From: Bacillus sp. AFS059628
GTDB lineage: Bacteria > Bacillota > Bacilli > Bacillales > Bacillaceae_G
DNA: 50,766 nucleotides
Assembly (NCBI RefSeq): GCF_002571225.1
Contig: NZ_NVEC01000076.1
Location: 34,725-85,490 of the forward strand
Direction: 5' to 3'
The notes beneath the pieces were generated by a model. It made no database searches and was not told the origin of the DNA. It was given only the letters and a program-made list of their open reading frames with translations. Both the position numbers and the translations under genes were made by a program. Below, in pieces: positions 16,886 to 25,163 of this stretch (position 1 is the stretch's first letter; each line of letters opens with the position of its first letter).

Positions 16886-17662
16886 TTATAACACTCCACT
16901 TACTTGATACGTACTTTCTGTCTGTTTCTCAAACCAATGGATTTTTTCTCGAAAACGGACCACCTCTCCAATTACAATCATGCTCGGATTTTGAATTTGT
17001 TCTTTTTTTGCAACATCTACAATTGTTCCTAACGTTCCAACAACTGTACGCTGCATAGATGTCGTTCCTCGCTCAATAATAGCAACAGGTGTACTTTTAT
17101 CTTTTCCATGCTTCATTAGTTGCTCACATATGTAGGGTAAATTGCTAACCCCCATATATACAGCTAAAGTCTCTACACCTTTCGCTAAATTTTCCCACTT
17201 CACTTCCTCTTCGGCATCTTCTTTTCTATGCCCCGTTACAATAGCAAAACTTGCACTTGCATCACGATGTGTCACTGGGATACCAGCATAAGCAGGAGCA
17301 GCTATTCCAGCTGAAATACCAGGAACGATTTCAAACGGTACACCTTGCTTTGCTAACGCTTCAGCTTCTTCTCCTCCCCTACCAAATACAAATGGATCCC
17401 CACCTTTTAGCCTCGTTACAACTTTTCCCTTTTTCGCATATTTAATAAGAAACATGTTAATTGTCTCTTGCTTCATCGTGTGATAATTTGGTAGTTTTCC
17501 GCAATAAATTAAATCCGCTTCAGGCTTTGCATAAGAAAGCAATTCTTTATTCACGAGACGGTCGTATAAAATAACATCTGCTTTCTCAATACATTTCAAT
17601 CCTTTTACAGTAATTAAATCTGGATCACCAGGACCCGCCCCAACGATATAAACCTTCCCCAT
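16886..17662 (-). CDS. sumT: Uroporphyrinogen-III C-methyltransferase (SUMT)
   Basis: The product is 258 aa. There are two adjacent ATGs; I use the second (17662), better spaced from GAGGAG. Signatures: VYIVGAGPGDPDLITVKG (about 3-20), LYDRLVN, RLKGGDPFVFGRGGEEAEAL and VVPGISAGIAAPAYAGIPVTHR. It converts uroporphyrinogen III to precorrin-2 with two SAM. It begins the siroheme branch in this operon and is followed without a gap by sirB. Confidence 0.93.
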   Translation of the reverse strand: MGKVYIVGAGPGDPDLITVKGLKCIEKADVILYDRLVNKELLSYAKPEADLIYCGKLPNYHTMKQETINMFLIKYAKKGKVVTRLKGGDPFVFGRGGEEAEALAKQGVPFEIVPGISAGIAAPAYAGIPVTHRDASASFAIVTGHRKEDAEEEVKWENLAKGVETLAVYMGVSNLPYICEQLMKHGKDKSTPVAIIERGTTSMQRTVVGTLGTIVDVAKKEQIQNPSMIVIGEVVRFREKIHWFEKQTESTYQVSGVL

Positions 17663-17691
17663 CATCTCTCCTCATTTCTACTATTAAAGTG

Positions 17692-17723
17692 AAACTTCCA
17701 TCCTTATATACGAATGGAAGTTT
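17692..17723. repeat. Intercistronic hairpin between DUF3906 gene and sumT
   Basis: AAACTTCCAT (17692-17701) and ATGGAAGTTT (17714-17723) form a perfect 10-bp stem. No T-run follows on the minus strand, so it is more likely an mRNA-processing or stability element than a terminator. The flank TTAAAGTGAAACTT resembles the tail of the dispersed repeat at 19591-19640. Confidence 0.5.
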
Positions 17724-17740
17724 TCATTATTTTTTATTCC

Positions 17741-17941
17741 CTACTCATGAATAACAAATGCCGCACCTTTTCGAATCTTCTTTTTTTCAAATAAAGAAAT
17801 CTCCTTTACTTCTGGCAGCGGTAAAAAATGCTTTTCAAGCTCCATCTCTGCAAGCTTAAACGCCTGTTCTTCACTTTGAGCAACGACAACAATAGGAACA
17901 ATACTATTTACTAATACAGCTTCAAATCGATATAAATCCAT
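17741..17941 (-). CDS. DUF3906 family protein in the sulfate operon
   Basis: The product is 66 aa: MDLYRFEAVLVNSIVPIVVVAQSEEQAF and a charged second half. I recognise it as a DUF3906-type protein, known mainly from Bacillus. It is small and soluble with a probable beta-alpha-beta fold. It starts 10 nt after the sulfite reductase stop, with GGAGGGACAAT just before the ATG, so it is co-transcribed with sulfite reductase and siroheme genes. A role helping sulfite reductase or siroheme delivery is a guess from position only. Confidence 0.7.
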   Translation of the reverse strand: MDLYRFEAVLVNSIVPIVVVAQSEEQAFKLAEMELEKHFLPLPEVKEISLFEKKKIRKGAAFVIHE

Positions 17942-17951
17942 ATTGTCCCTC

Positions 17952-19574
17952 CTAAGACGCTATTACTTCTTCTAGCACGTTATTTAACGCTATTTGTAAT
18001 GTCTCTACACCAACACGGCCGACAAAATCATAAAACGTTTCAGCTAATAATTTATTCTCTTTGAAATAACTGATAAATGCTGCAAGTACATCTGGTAGAT
18101 CCTCACCATCTATTTTCCCTTTTAACTTTTGGTTATAAGCACCACCATCTAACAGCGTTCCACCTACATATATTTCAAATGCTTCAACAATTCCTTTTTC
18201 CTTCGTTTTCATTTTCACCCCTTGTAATCCAATGTCAGCAATTTGACGTTGACCACATGAATTCGGGCACCCTACCATATGAATACGAACCGGAACATCG
18301 AGTGCAATTTGTGTATCTAAGTATTCGGCAATTTTTCGCAATCTTTCTTTCGTTTCTACTAAAGCAAGATTGCAATATTCAATACCAGTGCAAGAAACTG
18401 CATGACCAATAAACGATTTCGGACTTGCTGATATCGCTTCAAATAATGGCTCATTTAGTAAACCCTCCACATTTTCTGGCGGAACATTCGGAATAATAAA
18501 GTTTTGTGAATTACATGTACGAATTTGTCCATTCCCATACTGTTTAGCAATTCTTGCAATCTCAAACATTTCTTCTGCATGTAGGCGTCCTACTGGCACA
18601 TTAAAACCTACATATTTTAGTCCGTCTTGTTTTTGATCTTGAACTCCATAAAAGTATCCCGCATTCCAGCCTTTGAGAGCACTTTCCCCTTTACTTTGCA
18701 ATGGCCCTGTATACTCTATTAGTTTCTCTTTGAACTTCTCTGCTCCCCAGTCTGCAACAAGAAACTTCAAACGGGCTAAATGACGTTTTTCGCGATATCC
18801 AAAATCACGGAATATTGTAGCAATCGCAATTGCTACCGCCTTCACTTCTTCTGGTAAAACGAATACATCTAATTCATCCGCTAAATATGGACGAGCTGAT
18901 AATCCACCGCCTACTTTTATATGAAAACCAACTTTTTTCTCACCGTCTATCTCTTTCGTTGCAGGTGTAAACGCAACACAGTTAATCTCTGCGTTTGCTG
19001 AATTATAAATGTTAGAACTAATAGACATTTTAAATTTACGTGGTAAGTTAGAAAACTCTTCATTATGTTGGAAATAGTCATATACCTCTTTTACAATGCC
19101 AGTTGTATCAAACAGTTCATTTGCATCAATACCAGCAAGTGGATTTCCTGTAATATTACGCGTTATATCACCACACGCTCCAGCTGAAGATAGCCCAACT
19201 CTTGCTAATCTTTTAAAAATATCTGGAATTTGCTGAATTTCTAACCAATGAAACTGAATCGCCTGTCTTGTTGTAATATCTATTACGTCACGCCCATAAT
19301 CCTCAGCAATAGAAGCAAGCACTTCTGCCTGTGCATTCGTAATAATCCCTGAAGGAATATTTACACGCATCATAAAATAACCAGCTTCTTTCGGTCTTTG
19401 TAAATACAACCCTGCCCATTTGAATGCGTCCCACTCTTCTTTCGGAATAGATTCGAAGCCATTCTCTGCATAGTAAGGAATATCATTAAAGATCTCCAAG
19501 CCATCTTTTTTTAATTTATTTTTCTCAGTCTGATTTAATTTTTCATTGTTAGCCCATACTTTTTCATAACTCAT
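17952..19574 (-). CDS. Sulfite (nitrite/sulfite) reductase, siroheme/4Fe-4S type
   Basis: The product is 540 aa and single-chain, with two ferredoxin-like half-domains of the NirA/Sir family. The cofactor cysteines are in CTGIEYC and, about 40 residues on, CPNSC (C-x5-C and C-x3-C), which bind the 4Fe-4S cluster bridged to siroheme. The early segment GYFMMRVNIPSGIITNAQAEVLA is typical of the first half. It reduces sulfite to sulfide. The place in an operon with cysH, sat, cysC and the siroheme genes favours sulfite over nitrite. It is the ferredoxin-type enzyme, not the CysI/CysJ NADPH type. AGGGGGAT precedes the ATG. Confidence 0.9.
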   Translation of the reverse strand: MSYEKVWANNEKLNQTEKNKLKKDGLEIFNDIPYYAENGFESIPKEEWDAFKWAGLYLQRPKEAGYFMMRVNIPSGIITNAQAEVLASIAEDYGRDVIDITTRQAIQFHWLEIQQIPDIFKRLARVGLSSAGACGDITRNITGNPLAGIDANELFDTTGIVKEVYDYFQHNEEFSNLPRKFKMSISSNIYNSANAEINCVAFTPATKEIDGEKKVGFHIKVGGGLSARPYLADELDVFVLPEEVKAVAIAIATIFRDFGYREKRHLARLKFLVADWGAEKFKEKLIEYTGPLQSKGESALKGWNAGYFYGVQDQKQDGLKYVGFNVPVGRLHAEEMFEIARIAKQYGNGQIRTCNSQNFIIPNVPPENVEGLLNEPLFEAISASPKSFIGHAVSCTGIEYCNLALVETKERLRKIAEYLDTQIALDVPVRIHMVGCPNSCGQRQIADIGLQGVKMKTKEKGIVEAFEIYVGGTLLDGGAYNQKLKGKIDGEDLPDVLAAFISYFKENKLLAETFYDFVGRVGVETLQIALNNVLEEVIAS

Positions 19575-19590
19575 TTTTTAATCCCCCTAT

Positions 19591-19640
19591 ATAAAGTGAA
19601 ACTTTAATCAGCGAGGGGTGTTCCTCCCCCACTGATTATT
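19591..19640. repeat. Dispersed hairpin repeat, copy 3 (minus orientation)
   Basis: Read on the minus strand it is AATCAGTGGGGG, a short loop, then CTCGCTGATTAAAGTTTCACTTTAT, matching copy 1 at 1-50 almost base for base. It lies inside the sulfate operon, between cysC and the sulfite reductase gene, just before the latter's ribosome site. Confidence 0.6.
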
Positions 19641-19652
19641 ATTTGAACCAAT

Positions 19653-19730
19653 CGGGCATTTACAGGCAATTCATCTCCCACCTAACTTCTTTGCCCTAGC
19701 CAAATTTTGAGATGACAGTTTTACTGCCCG
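19653..19730. repeat. 78-bp structured intercistronic element
   Basis: The ends are an imperfect inverted repeat: CGGGCATTTACAGG...CATCTC on the left against CGGGCAGTAAAACTG...CATCTC read from the right. It abuts the cysC stop codon exactly and lies next to repeat copy 3. It looks like a second dispersed palindromic repeat or a folded mRNA element. It has no open frame. Confidence 0.45.
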
Positions 19731-20330
19731 TTAACACGAGATAAAACTACGCTCTTGTAAGTACTTCACGATTTGTTCTGCACATTCTTCAATAGAATAC
19801 TTATGCGTTTCTACAATTAATTCCGCTTGCTCTGGTTCCTCATACGGTGAATCGATACCTGTAAACTCTTTAATATCACCTTTTCTTGCTTTTTTATACA
19901 GCCCTTTCGGATCACGCTTTTCACACTCTTCAATTGGACATTTTACAAACACTTCTATAAACTCATCTGCAGCTAATAGATCTCTAACTTGTTTTCGGTC
20001 TACTCGAAACGGTGAAATAAACGCCGTAAGAACAACAGTACCTTGATCTACAAATAGTTTCGCCACTTCGCCAATCCTTCTTATATTCTCCATACGATCA
20101 CTTTCAGAAAACCCTAAGTCTTTATTTAAACCGTGGCGTATATTATCTCCATCTAGTACATAGTTTCCAATATTCTTTTCAAATAGTTTACGAGCAACCG
20201 CGTTCGCCACTGTAGATTTACCTGAAGCTGATAAACCAGTAAACCAAATTACAAAACTGTGATGTCCATTCTTCACTCTTCTCTCATCTTTTGAAACCGA
20301 AGCTGTATGCCAAGTAATATTTGTGTCCAT
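19731..20330 (-). CDS. cysC: Adenylylsulfate (APS) kinase
   Basis: The product is 199 aa. The P-loop GLSASGKST is at residues 32-40, and the segments [15 protein letters not shown] and [16 protein letters not shown] are family signatures. It phosphorylates APS to PAPS. GGGAGAGAATGAG gives the ribosome site and the gene starts 12 nt after sat. Having cysC together with a CysH that may accept both APS and PAPS means the PAPS step may not be strictly required for reduction. Confidence 0.93.
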   Translation of the reverse strand: MDTNITWHTASVSKDERRVKNGHHSFVIWFTGLSASGKSTVANAVARKLFEKNIGNYVLDGDNIRHGLNKDLGFSESDRMENIRRIGEVAKLFVDQGTVVLTAFISPFRVDRKQVRDLLAADEFIEVFVKCPIEECEKRDPKGLYKKARKGDIKEFTGIDSPYEEPEQAELIVETHKYSIEECAEQIVKYLQERSFISC

Positions 20331-20342
20331 CTCATTCTCTCC

Positions 20343-21479
20343 CTATTCTGTTACTACTGCTTTTTTCAAGCCTTTAATTAGCACTTCCACTACTTCTTTA
20401 CGACTAAATGTACTTGGCGGAACCTCACCGTTTCTTAATAATTCTCTTACTTTCGTACCCGATAAAATGACATGATCTTCTTTTCCGTGCGGGCATGTTT
20501 TCGTCGAAGCCATTGCTTCACATTTCGTGCAGTAAAAACTATGTTCAAAAAATAGCGGTGTAATCCCTAATTCTTCTACTGTAAAGTTTGTAAAAATTTC
20601 TTGCGCTTCATAAGTACCGTAATAATCTCCTACCCCTGCATGATCTCGCCCTACAATAAAGTGGGTACATCCAAAATTCTTTCTGACTAGTGCATGAAAT
20701 ATCGCTTCCCTCGGTCCTGCGTAACGCATCGCTGCAGGAAATACACTTAAAAAGACACGATTTTTCGGATAGTAGTTTTGAAGTAACACTTCATAGCTTT
20801 CCATTCTTACATCAGCAGGAATATCGTCCGACTTCGTTTCCCCAACGAGCGGATTTAAAAAGAGGCCATCTACAATTTCAAGAGCAGATTTTTGAATATA
20901 TTCATGGGCACGATGTACCGGATTTCTCGTTTGGAATCCGACTACTGTTTTCCAACCACGTTTTTTAAATTCTTCTCTCGTTTCAATTGGATCTAAATGA
21001 TAAGAAGGAAATGGATTACTTTCAAAACGTTTCGTAAGAATAATAGCTCCTCCGACGTAAACGTTCGGTCGTTCGTATAATTTTTTCACCCCTGGATGAG
21101 CCTCATCCGTCGTTTTATACACTAGTAACGCTTCTTTTTCCTTATCCGGAGTAAAAATATCTTCTATTTGAATGACACCATATACGTTTCCATCTTTAAC
21201 AAGTTTTACTTTCTCTCCAGCTATTAGACTCTCTGCTACTTCTTCTGTTACTGGTAATGTAATTGGTATACTCCAAACGCTCCCATTAGCTAAACGAAGC
21301 GTTTCTACCACCGAATCATAATCTTTCTTCCCTAAAAAACCAGTAAGCGGGCTATATCCTCCTGTTGCTAATAGCTCTAAATCACTTAACGCAATGTTGT
21401 CTAGCCCAATTTCTTTTTCAATTTGTGATACATCATATGTCTCGTCTATAAGATTTACTAATTCGTTTCTTGTACTCAT
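20343..21479 (-). CDS. sat: Sulfate adenylyltransferase (ATP sulfurylase)
   Basis: The product is 378 aa, the monofunctional bacterial/archaeal type. Active-site motifs are [14 protein letters not shown] (the QTRNPxHxxH signature) and [14 protein letters not shown] Cys/His cluster [20 protein letters not shown] near 315-335 probably binds zinc. It makes APS from sulfate and ATP. It lies between cysH and cysC in the SAM-riboswitch-controlled operon. Confidence 0.95.
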   Translation of the reverse strand: MSTRNELVNLIDETYDVSQIEKEIGLDNIALSDLELLATGGYSPLTGFLGKKDYDSVVETLRLANGSVWSIPITLPVTEEVAESLIAGEKVKLVKDGNVYGVIQIEDIFTPDKEKEALLVYKTTDEAHPGVKKLYERPNVYVGGAIILTKRFESNPFPSYHLDPIETREEFKKRGWKTVVGFQTRNPVHRAHEYIQKSALEIVDGLFLNPLVGETKSDDIPADVRMESYEVLLQNYYPKNRVFLSVFPAAMRYAGPREAIFHALVRKNFGCTHFIVGRDHAGVGDYYGTYEAQEIFTNFTVEELGITPLFFEHSFYCTKCEAMASTKTCPHGKEDHVILSGTKVRELLRNGEVPPSTFSRKEVVEVLIKGLKKAVVTE

Positions 21480-21517
21480 TTTCTATACCCTCTCTTAGCT
21501 TTATTTTCAAATTCATC

Positions 21518-22222
21518 TTATTGGTAATGTAGACCACATTCAGTTTTCACTTTCCCGGCCCATCTACCATCTCTCGAATCGCCACCCTCACCTACAGGTA
21601 ACGTACACTTCTCACACCCAATACTTGGATATCCAACATCATGCAGCGGGTTATACGGCAAACTATGTTTGTATACATATCGCCATACCTCTTTCCATGT
21701 CCAATGAATGAGCGGACAAACTTTAATAGAATGAAAGCGATGATCTTGATTTATAAACTTTGTATGCTTACGCGTTTCTGATTGTTCCCTCCTTAAGCCC
21801 GATATCCACGCTTTTTCCGCTGCTAATGATTTTTCTAACGGTAAAATTTTTCTAATCTTACAACAAAGATTCGGATTACTTTCCCATAATTTCTCACCAT
21901 GCAACTTCGCTTGTTCATCAAGCGTAAGTTCCGGTTGTTTTTCTATAATATTTAATGAAGGAAATCGCCTCCGCACTTTTTGAATTAATTCATATGTTTC
22001 TTGAAAATGAACATTTGTATCTAAAAATACAACTTTAGCAGATGGATTTACTTGGTTTATAAGATGCAGCAATACCATCCCTTCCACTCCGAAGCTACAT
22101 GCGTATACAATTTCACCTTCATATTCTTTATAAGCCCAACTTAAAACAGATAGCGCGCCTTTCGTTTCATCTTCTTCTGAAAATGAAACATTATTTTCTT
22201 CCCACGTTTCATACGTCAACAT
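21518..22222 (-). CDS. cysH: APS/PAPS reductase (thioredoxin-dependent)
   Basis: The product is 234 aa. [14 protein letters not shown] is the PP-loop-like phosphosulfate-binding region. Two cysteine pairs, [10 protein letters not shown] and CEKC, mark the 4Fe-4S-containing form, and the C-terminal ECGLHY holds the catalytic cysteine. It reduces APS and/or PAPS to sulfite; the Fe-S cysteines point to APS use. It is the second gene of the operon, separated from yezD by a strong hairpin (22242-22284). Ribosome site AGGGGGAAAAAAC before the ATG. Confidence 0.93.
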   Translation of the reverse strand: MLTYETWEENNVSFSEEDETKGALSVLSWAYKEYEGEIVYACSFGVEGMVLLHLINQVNPSAKVVFLDTNVHFQETYELIQKVRRRFPSLNIIEKQPELTLDEQAKLHGEKLWESNPNLCCKIRKILPLEKSLAAEKAWISGLRREQSETRKHTKFINQDHRFHSIKVCPLIHWTWKEVWRYVYKHSLPYNPLHDVGYPSIGCEKCTLPVGEGGDSRDGRWAGKVKTECGLHYQ

Positions 22223-22241
22223 GTTTTTTCCCCCTGTAAAA

Positions 22242-22284
22242 GCAAAAAGACGGTTTTAACCTAATCAAAATAGGTTAAAACCGC
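22242..22284 (-). terminator. Intercistronic terminator between yezD and cysH
   Basis: On the minus strand, GGTTTTAACCTA (22282-22271) and TAGGTTAAAACC (22263-22252) form a perfect 12-bp stem followed by GTCTTTTTGC. It has the form of an intrinsic terminator or attenuator inside the operon, so cysH and later genes may be transcribed less than yezD. Confidence 0.7.
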
Positions 22285-22309
22285 CTCTAGTTTTTCTAGT
22301 CAGCGCTTT

Positions 22310-22453
22310 TTACTTTAAACGTACCTTTTCACTTTTCTCTAATTGAATGACTTTTCCATCTTGCACAACAATTGTAATTGAACCATATTTCATATCAGCA
22401 AGCATCGCTTCAATTTTCTCAGATACTTCCTCAAAATGTTCCCGTACACTCAC
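22310..22453 (-). CDS. yezD: YezD-like small protein (DUF2292), sulfur-regulated
   Basis: The product is 47 aa: VSVREHFEEVSEKIEAMLAD, then MKYGSITIVVQDGKVIQLEKSEKVRLK. Start GTG 22453 has GGGGGG 8 nt upstream. The YGSITIVVQDGKVIQLEK core is the DUF2292/YezD hallmark, a small beta-hairpin protein found next to sulfur-assimilation genes. The biochemical role is unknown to me. It is the first gene after the SAM riboswitch and precedes cysH, so it is the gene most directly controlled by SAM. Confidence 0.8.
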   Translation of the reverse strand: MSVREHFEEVSEKIEAMLADMKYGSITIVVQDGKVIQLEKSEKVRLK

Positions 22454-22478
22454 GCGAACAGCCCCCCTTTTTATTCAT

Positions 22479-22632
22479 AAAAAAAATCTTTCCCATTTCG
22501 AAAAGACTGTTCGGTAATATATTTTACCTTATCTTTCAAAATGGATTCCATTTTGCTGGATTTAGCACCTTGCTTTCTATAAGCAGGTTGCCGAGCTTCG
22601 TCGGGCCAGTTCCCTCCGCTTCTCTTGATAAG
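22479..22632 (-). promoter_or_regulatory. SAM-I riboswitch of the sulfate operon
   Basis: From 22632 on the minus strand: CTTATCAAGAGAAGC, GGAGGGAACTGGCCC, GACGAAGCTCGGCAACC, GGTGCTAAATCC and AAAGATAAGG, all S-box landmarks. A terminator stem TCTTTTC/GGAAAGA with an eight-T run (near 22479-22505) follows, before yezD. Confidence 0.93.
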
Positions 22633-22644
22633 CTTTGTATTTGT

Positions 22645-22672
22645 ATTTTATCACAATTCTGATTTTTTTCAA
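22645..22672 (-). promoter_or_regulatory. Promoter of the sulfate operon
   Basis: TTGAAA (22672-22667), 16 bp, TAAAAT (22650-22645) on the minus strand, placing the start a few bases before the SAM riboswitch. Confidence 0.55.
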
Positions 22673-22710
22673 TCCTAGTTTTCCGATATATTTTAATTAT
22701 TTTATTTTAT

Positions 22711-22745
22711 AAAAAAGGAATTGTCCCTCCGAACAACTCCTTTTT
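22711..22745 (-). terminator. Intrinsic terminator after lysA
   Basis: AAAAAGGAGTTGT and ACAATTCCTTTTTT (minus strand) form a stem with one G-T pair, ending in T residues, seven bases after the lysA stop. Confidence 0.75.
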
Positions 22746-22751
22746 CCTCAT

Positions 22752-24068
22752 TTAAACAAGTTCTTTAATACGTATGCGATCGTTCCCAATAATATTTTCA
22801 TATGTTTCGCGCTCTACAACAATTTGTGACGTACCACCTTTCGCGAAGACGACAGCTGGTCTACGAATCCGATTATAATTATTCGCCATCGAGTACCCAT
22901 ATGCCCCTGTACAAGAAATTGCTAGTAAATCCGCAGAGGCAACTTTCGGTAGATTAATATCCCAAATTAACATATCTCCACTCTCACAGCATTTCCCTGC
23001 AATCGAAACAACTTCCTCATTCTCATCGTTCCCTCGATTCGCTAACATCGCTTCATAACGAGCATTATATAAAGCAGGCCTTAAATTATCAGTCATCCCA
23101 CCATCGACTGATACATATTTCCGAATACCAGGAATGTCTTTCACAGATCCAACTGTATAAAGGGTCGTTCCAGCATCACCTACAATACTACGGCCTGGTT
23201 CAACCCATATTTCTGGCAAGGGATAATTACATACTGTAAATTGCTCTCTCACTGCACTTGTTACAGCTCGCACATACTTCTCAAGAGTTAATGGCGTATC
23301 TGACTCTGTGTAGCGTATTCCGAATCCTCCGCCCACATTTAGCACTTTTACTACATAATTTGTTCGCTCTCTCACTTTTTCTAAAAATTGATGAAGAACT
23401 TCAATCGCTCGCACAAAGCCGGCTGTTTCAAATATTTGTGATCCGATATGTGAATGAATTCCTAACACGTTATAATTTGATTTTTGTAAAGCAAGCTCAA
23501 TTGCTTGCATCGCTTGACCATTTGACACGCCAAATCCAAATTTCGAATCATCTTGACCTGTTGTAATATATTCATGTGTGTGCGCCTCTACCCCAGGCGT
23601 TACACGAATTAATATGTTCACAAATTTCCCATGTTGCACTGCTAAATCATGCAAAATTTCTAATTCTAAGAAGTTATCTACGACAAAACAACCAATATTC
23701 GCCTGAAGAGCCATCACAATTTCTTCATCTGTTTTGTTATTGCCGTGAAAATGAATGCGCGATGCCGGAAATCCTGCTTGTAGTGCAGTATATAATTCCC
23801 CTCCAGAAACAACATCTAATGACATATTCTCTTCACGAGCTACTCGGCACATCTCCATGCACAAGAACGCCTTGCTTGCATATGCTACTTGATAAGAGAA
23901 ACCACTTTCTTTAAAAGCACGATGAAACGCGCGGCACTTTCCTCGAATTGACTCTTCATCGTATACATAAAGTGGTGTTCCATATTGTTTTGCTAGCTGC
24001 GTCGTATCGCACCCTCCAATTTCTAAGTGTCCTTGCCCATTGATTCGGCTTGTGCCGTGTAAATACAT
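22752..24068 (-). CDS. lysA: Diaminopimelate decarboxylase
   Basis: The product is 438 aa. Start ATG 24068 follows AAGGGAGGAATTC. The PLP lysine is Lys66 in VAYASKAF, the glycine loop is LNVGGGFGIRY, and CCESGDML supplies the cysteine that completes the active site across the dimer. It decarboxylates meso-diaminopimelate to L-lysine, the last step of lysine synthesis. A lysine riboswitch (24143-24445) in its leader closes the feedback loop. Single gene. Confidence 0.95.
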   Translation of the reverse strand: MYLHGTSRINGQGHLEIGGCDTTQLAKQYGTPLYVYDEESIRGKCRAFHRAFKESGFSYQVAYASKAFLCMEMCRVAREENMSLDVVSGGELYTALQAGFPASRIHFHGNNKTDEEIVMALQANIGCFVVDNFLELEILHDLAVQHGKFVNILIRVTPGVEAHTHEYITTGQDDSKFGFGVSNGQAMQAIELALQKSNYNVLGIHSHIGSQIFETAGFVRAIEVLHQFLEKVRERTNYVVKVLNVGGGFGIRYTESDTPLTLEKYVRAVTSAVREQFTVCNYPLPEIWVEPGRSIVGDAGTTLYTVGSVKDIPGIRKYVSVDGGMTDNLRPALYNARYEAMLANRGNDENEEVVSIAGKCCESGDMLIWDINLPKVASADLLAISCTGAYGYSMANNYNRIRRPAVVFAKGGTSQIVVERETYENIIGNDRIRIKELV

Positions 24069-24142
24069 TTGAATTCCTCCCTTATTTCCTCTAAAACTCA
24101 TAACCCCAATCTTCTATTCATTGCAGCACGCTTTTAGATAGA

Positions 24143-24445
24143 CAAAAAACGCGCGGAACAATGTTCACACGCGTTTCTTATTAGGAAAAATATATATTGA
24201 AAAAATAAACGAGTTGTTATCTCCTCAAAATAAGAAACCGCATCAACATCTCCAAATAGCTCTCCATAAAATAAATCTTATGACAGTACTACATTTATTC
24301 AATGCAGTCCCAATATATGAATAAGATGGTTATTCTTATATTTCGGCAATAGTCCCTTTCAACCTATGATCACAGATTCCATTAAATCTCCCATAGCTTA
24401 CTCTTTCCTATCGCGGCCTCTACCTTTGAGAGTAGATGAGGTAAG
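24143..24445 (-). promoter_or_regulatory. Lysine riboswitch (L-box) with terminator
   Basis: On the minus strand from about 24440: GGTAGAGGCCGCGATAGG, AGAGTAAGC, AAGGGACTATTGCCGAA, GGGACTGCATTG, ACTGTCAT and TGGAGAGCTATTTGG, the ordered L-box elements. The terminator AAACGCGTGTGAACA/GTTCCGCGCGTTTTT lies at 24146-24176. High lysine should prevent lysA transcription. Confidence 0.93.
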
Positions 24446-24519
24446 TCTATTTAATTTTCAAACATCTAATTGTTGCTATTAACAATACCAAAGGACCATT
24501 TTATTTGTCAAACAATTTT

Positions 24520-24915
24520 TTATATTGTTTTTTTACAGTTTAGTTTCGTATCGTTCGGTAAGCGCTTTACTAAAACCTTCGTCACTTCCCATTCGCCTTC
24601 TTCGTTATTAAATGTAATCGTTACCTTCTCAAATGGTGGAGCAATTTTCCCGGCAACACGTTCATACTTCGTTACTTCAATAACTGCTTGAAATAAATAT
24701 GTACCGCTATACACTTTTTTTAAACTAATAATTTTCGGGCATTGATAAGGCTTCAAGCTCCCATATTGTTTTTCAATTGCTTTATTTATTTTCGGAAATA
24801 AGACAGAATAAAGGGCATCTTCCATAAGAGGTGCATCATATTGCGCTACCGACACACTCGGTGAAGCAAAAAGTATAACACTACTACATACTATAAAATA
24901 CAATAACTTTCGCAT
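24520..24915 (-). CDS. Secreted DUF3888-type protein
   Basis: The product is 131 aa. The signal peptide MRKLLYFIVCSSVILFASPSVSVA is followed by a mature part of about 107 aa with APLMEDALYSVLFPKINKAIEKQYG and a strand-rich C-terminal half, which I place in DUF3888, a family of small secreted Bacillus proteins of unknown role. Two cysteines (in PYQCPK and LNCKK) could form a disulfide. AAGGAGGTTATA precedes the ATG. It is divergent from ltaS. Confidence 0.7.
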   Translation of the reverse strand: MRKLLYFIVCSSVILFASPSVSVAQYDAPLMEDALYSVLFPKINKAIEKQYGSLKPYQCPKIISLKKVYSGTYLFQAVIEVTKYERVAGKIAPPFEKVTITFNNEEGEWEVTKVLVKRLPNDTKLNCKKTI

Positions 24916-25163
24916 TATAACCTCCTTACACGATTCTTTCTGCGCACGACAATAATCATATATAGAAACTCCGTTTTATTGTCTCCTACTCCCCTTTTTC
25001 TAATCAATTATTATAAAAAAGCCCACAACTCTCTTTTGTTTTCGTATAATGATACTCATAGTATAATAAACATAATAACAAAGGACTGTTCGTATATATA
25101 AAATGAGGCGCTAATCAAATCGACTCACAAGAACTGTCATGCTTTTTAGGAGAGGAGTATATT

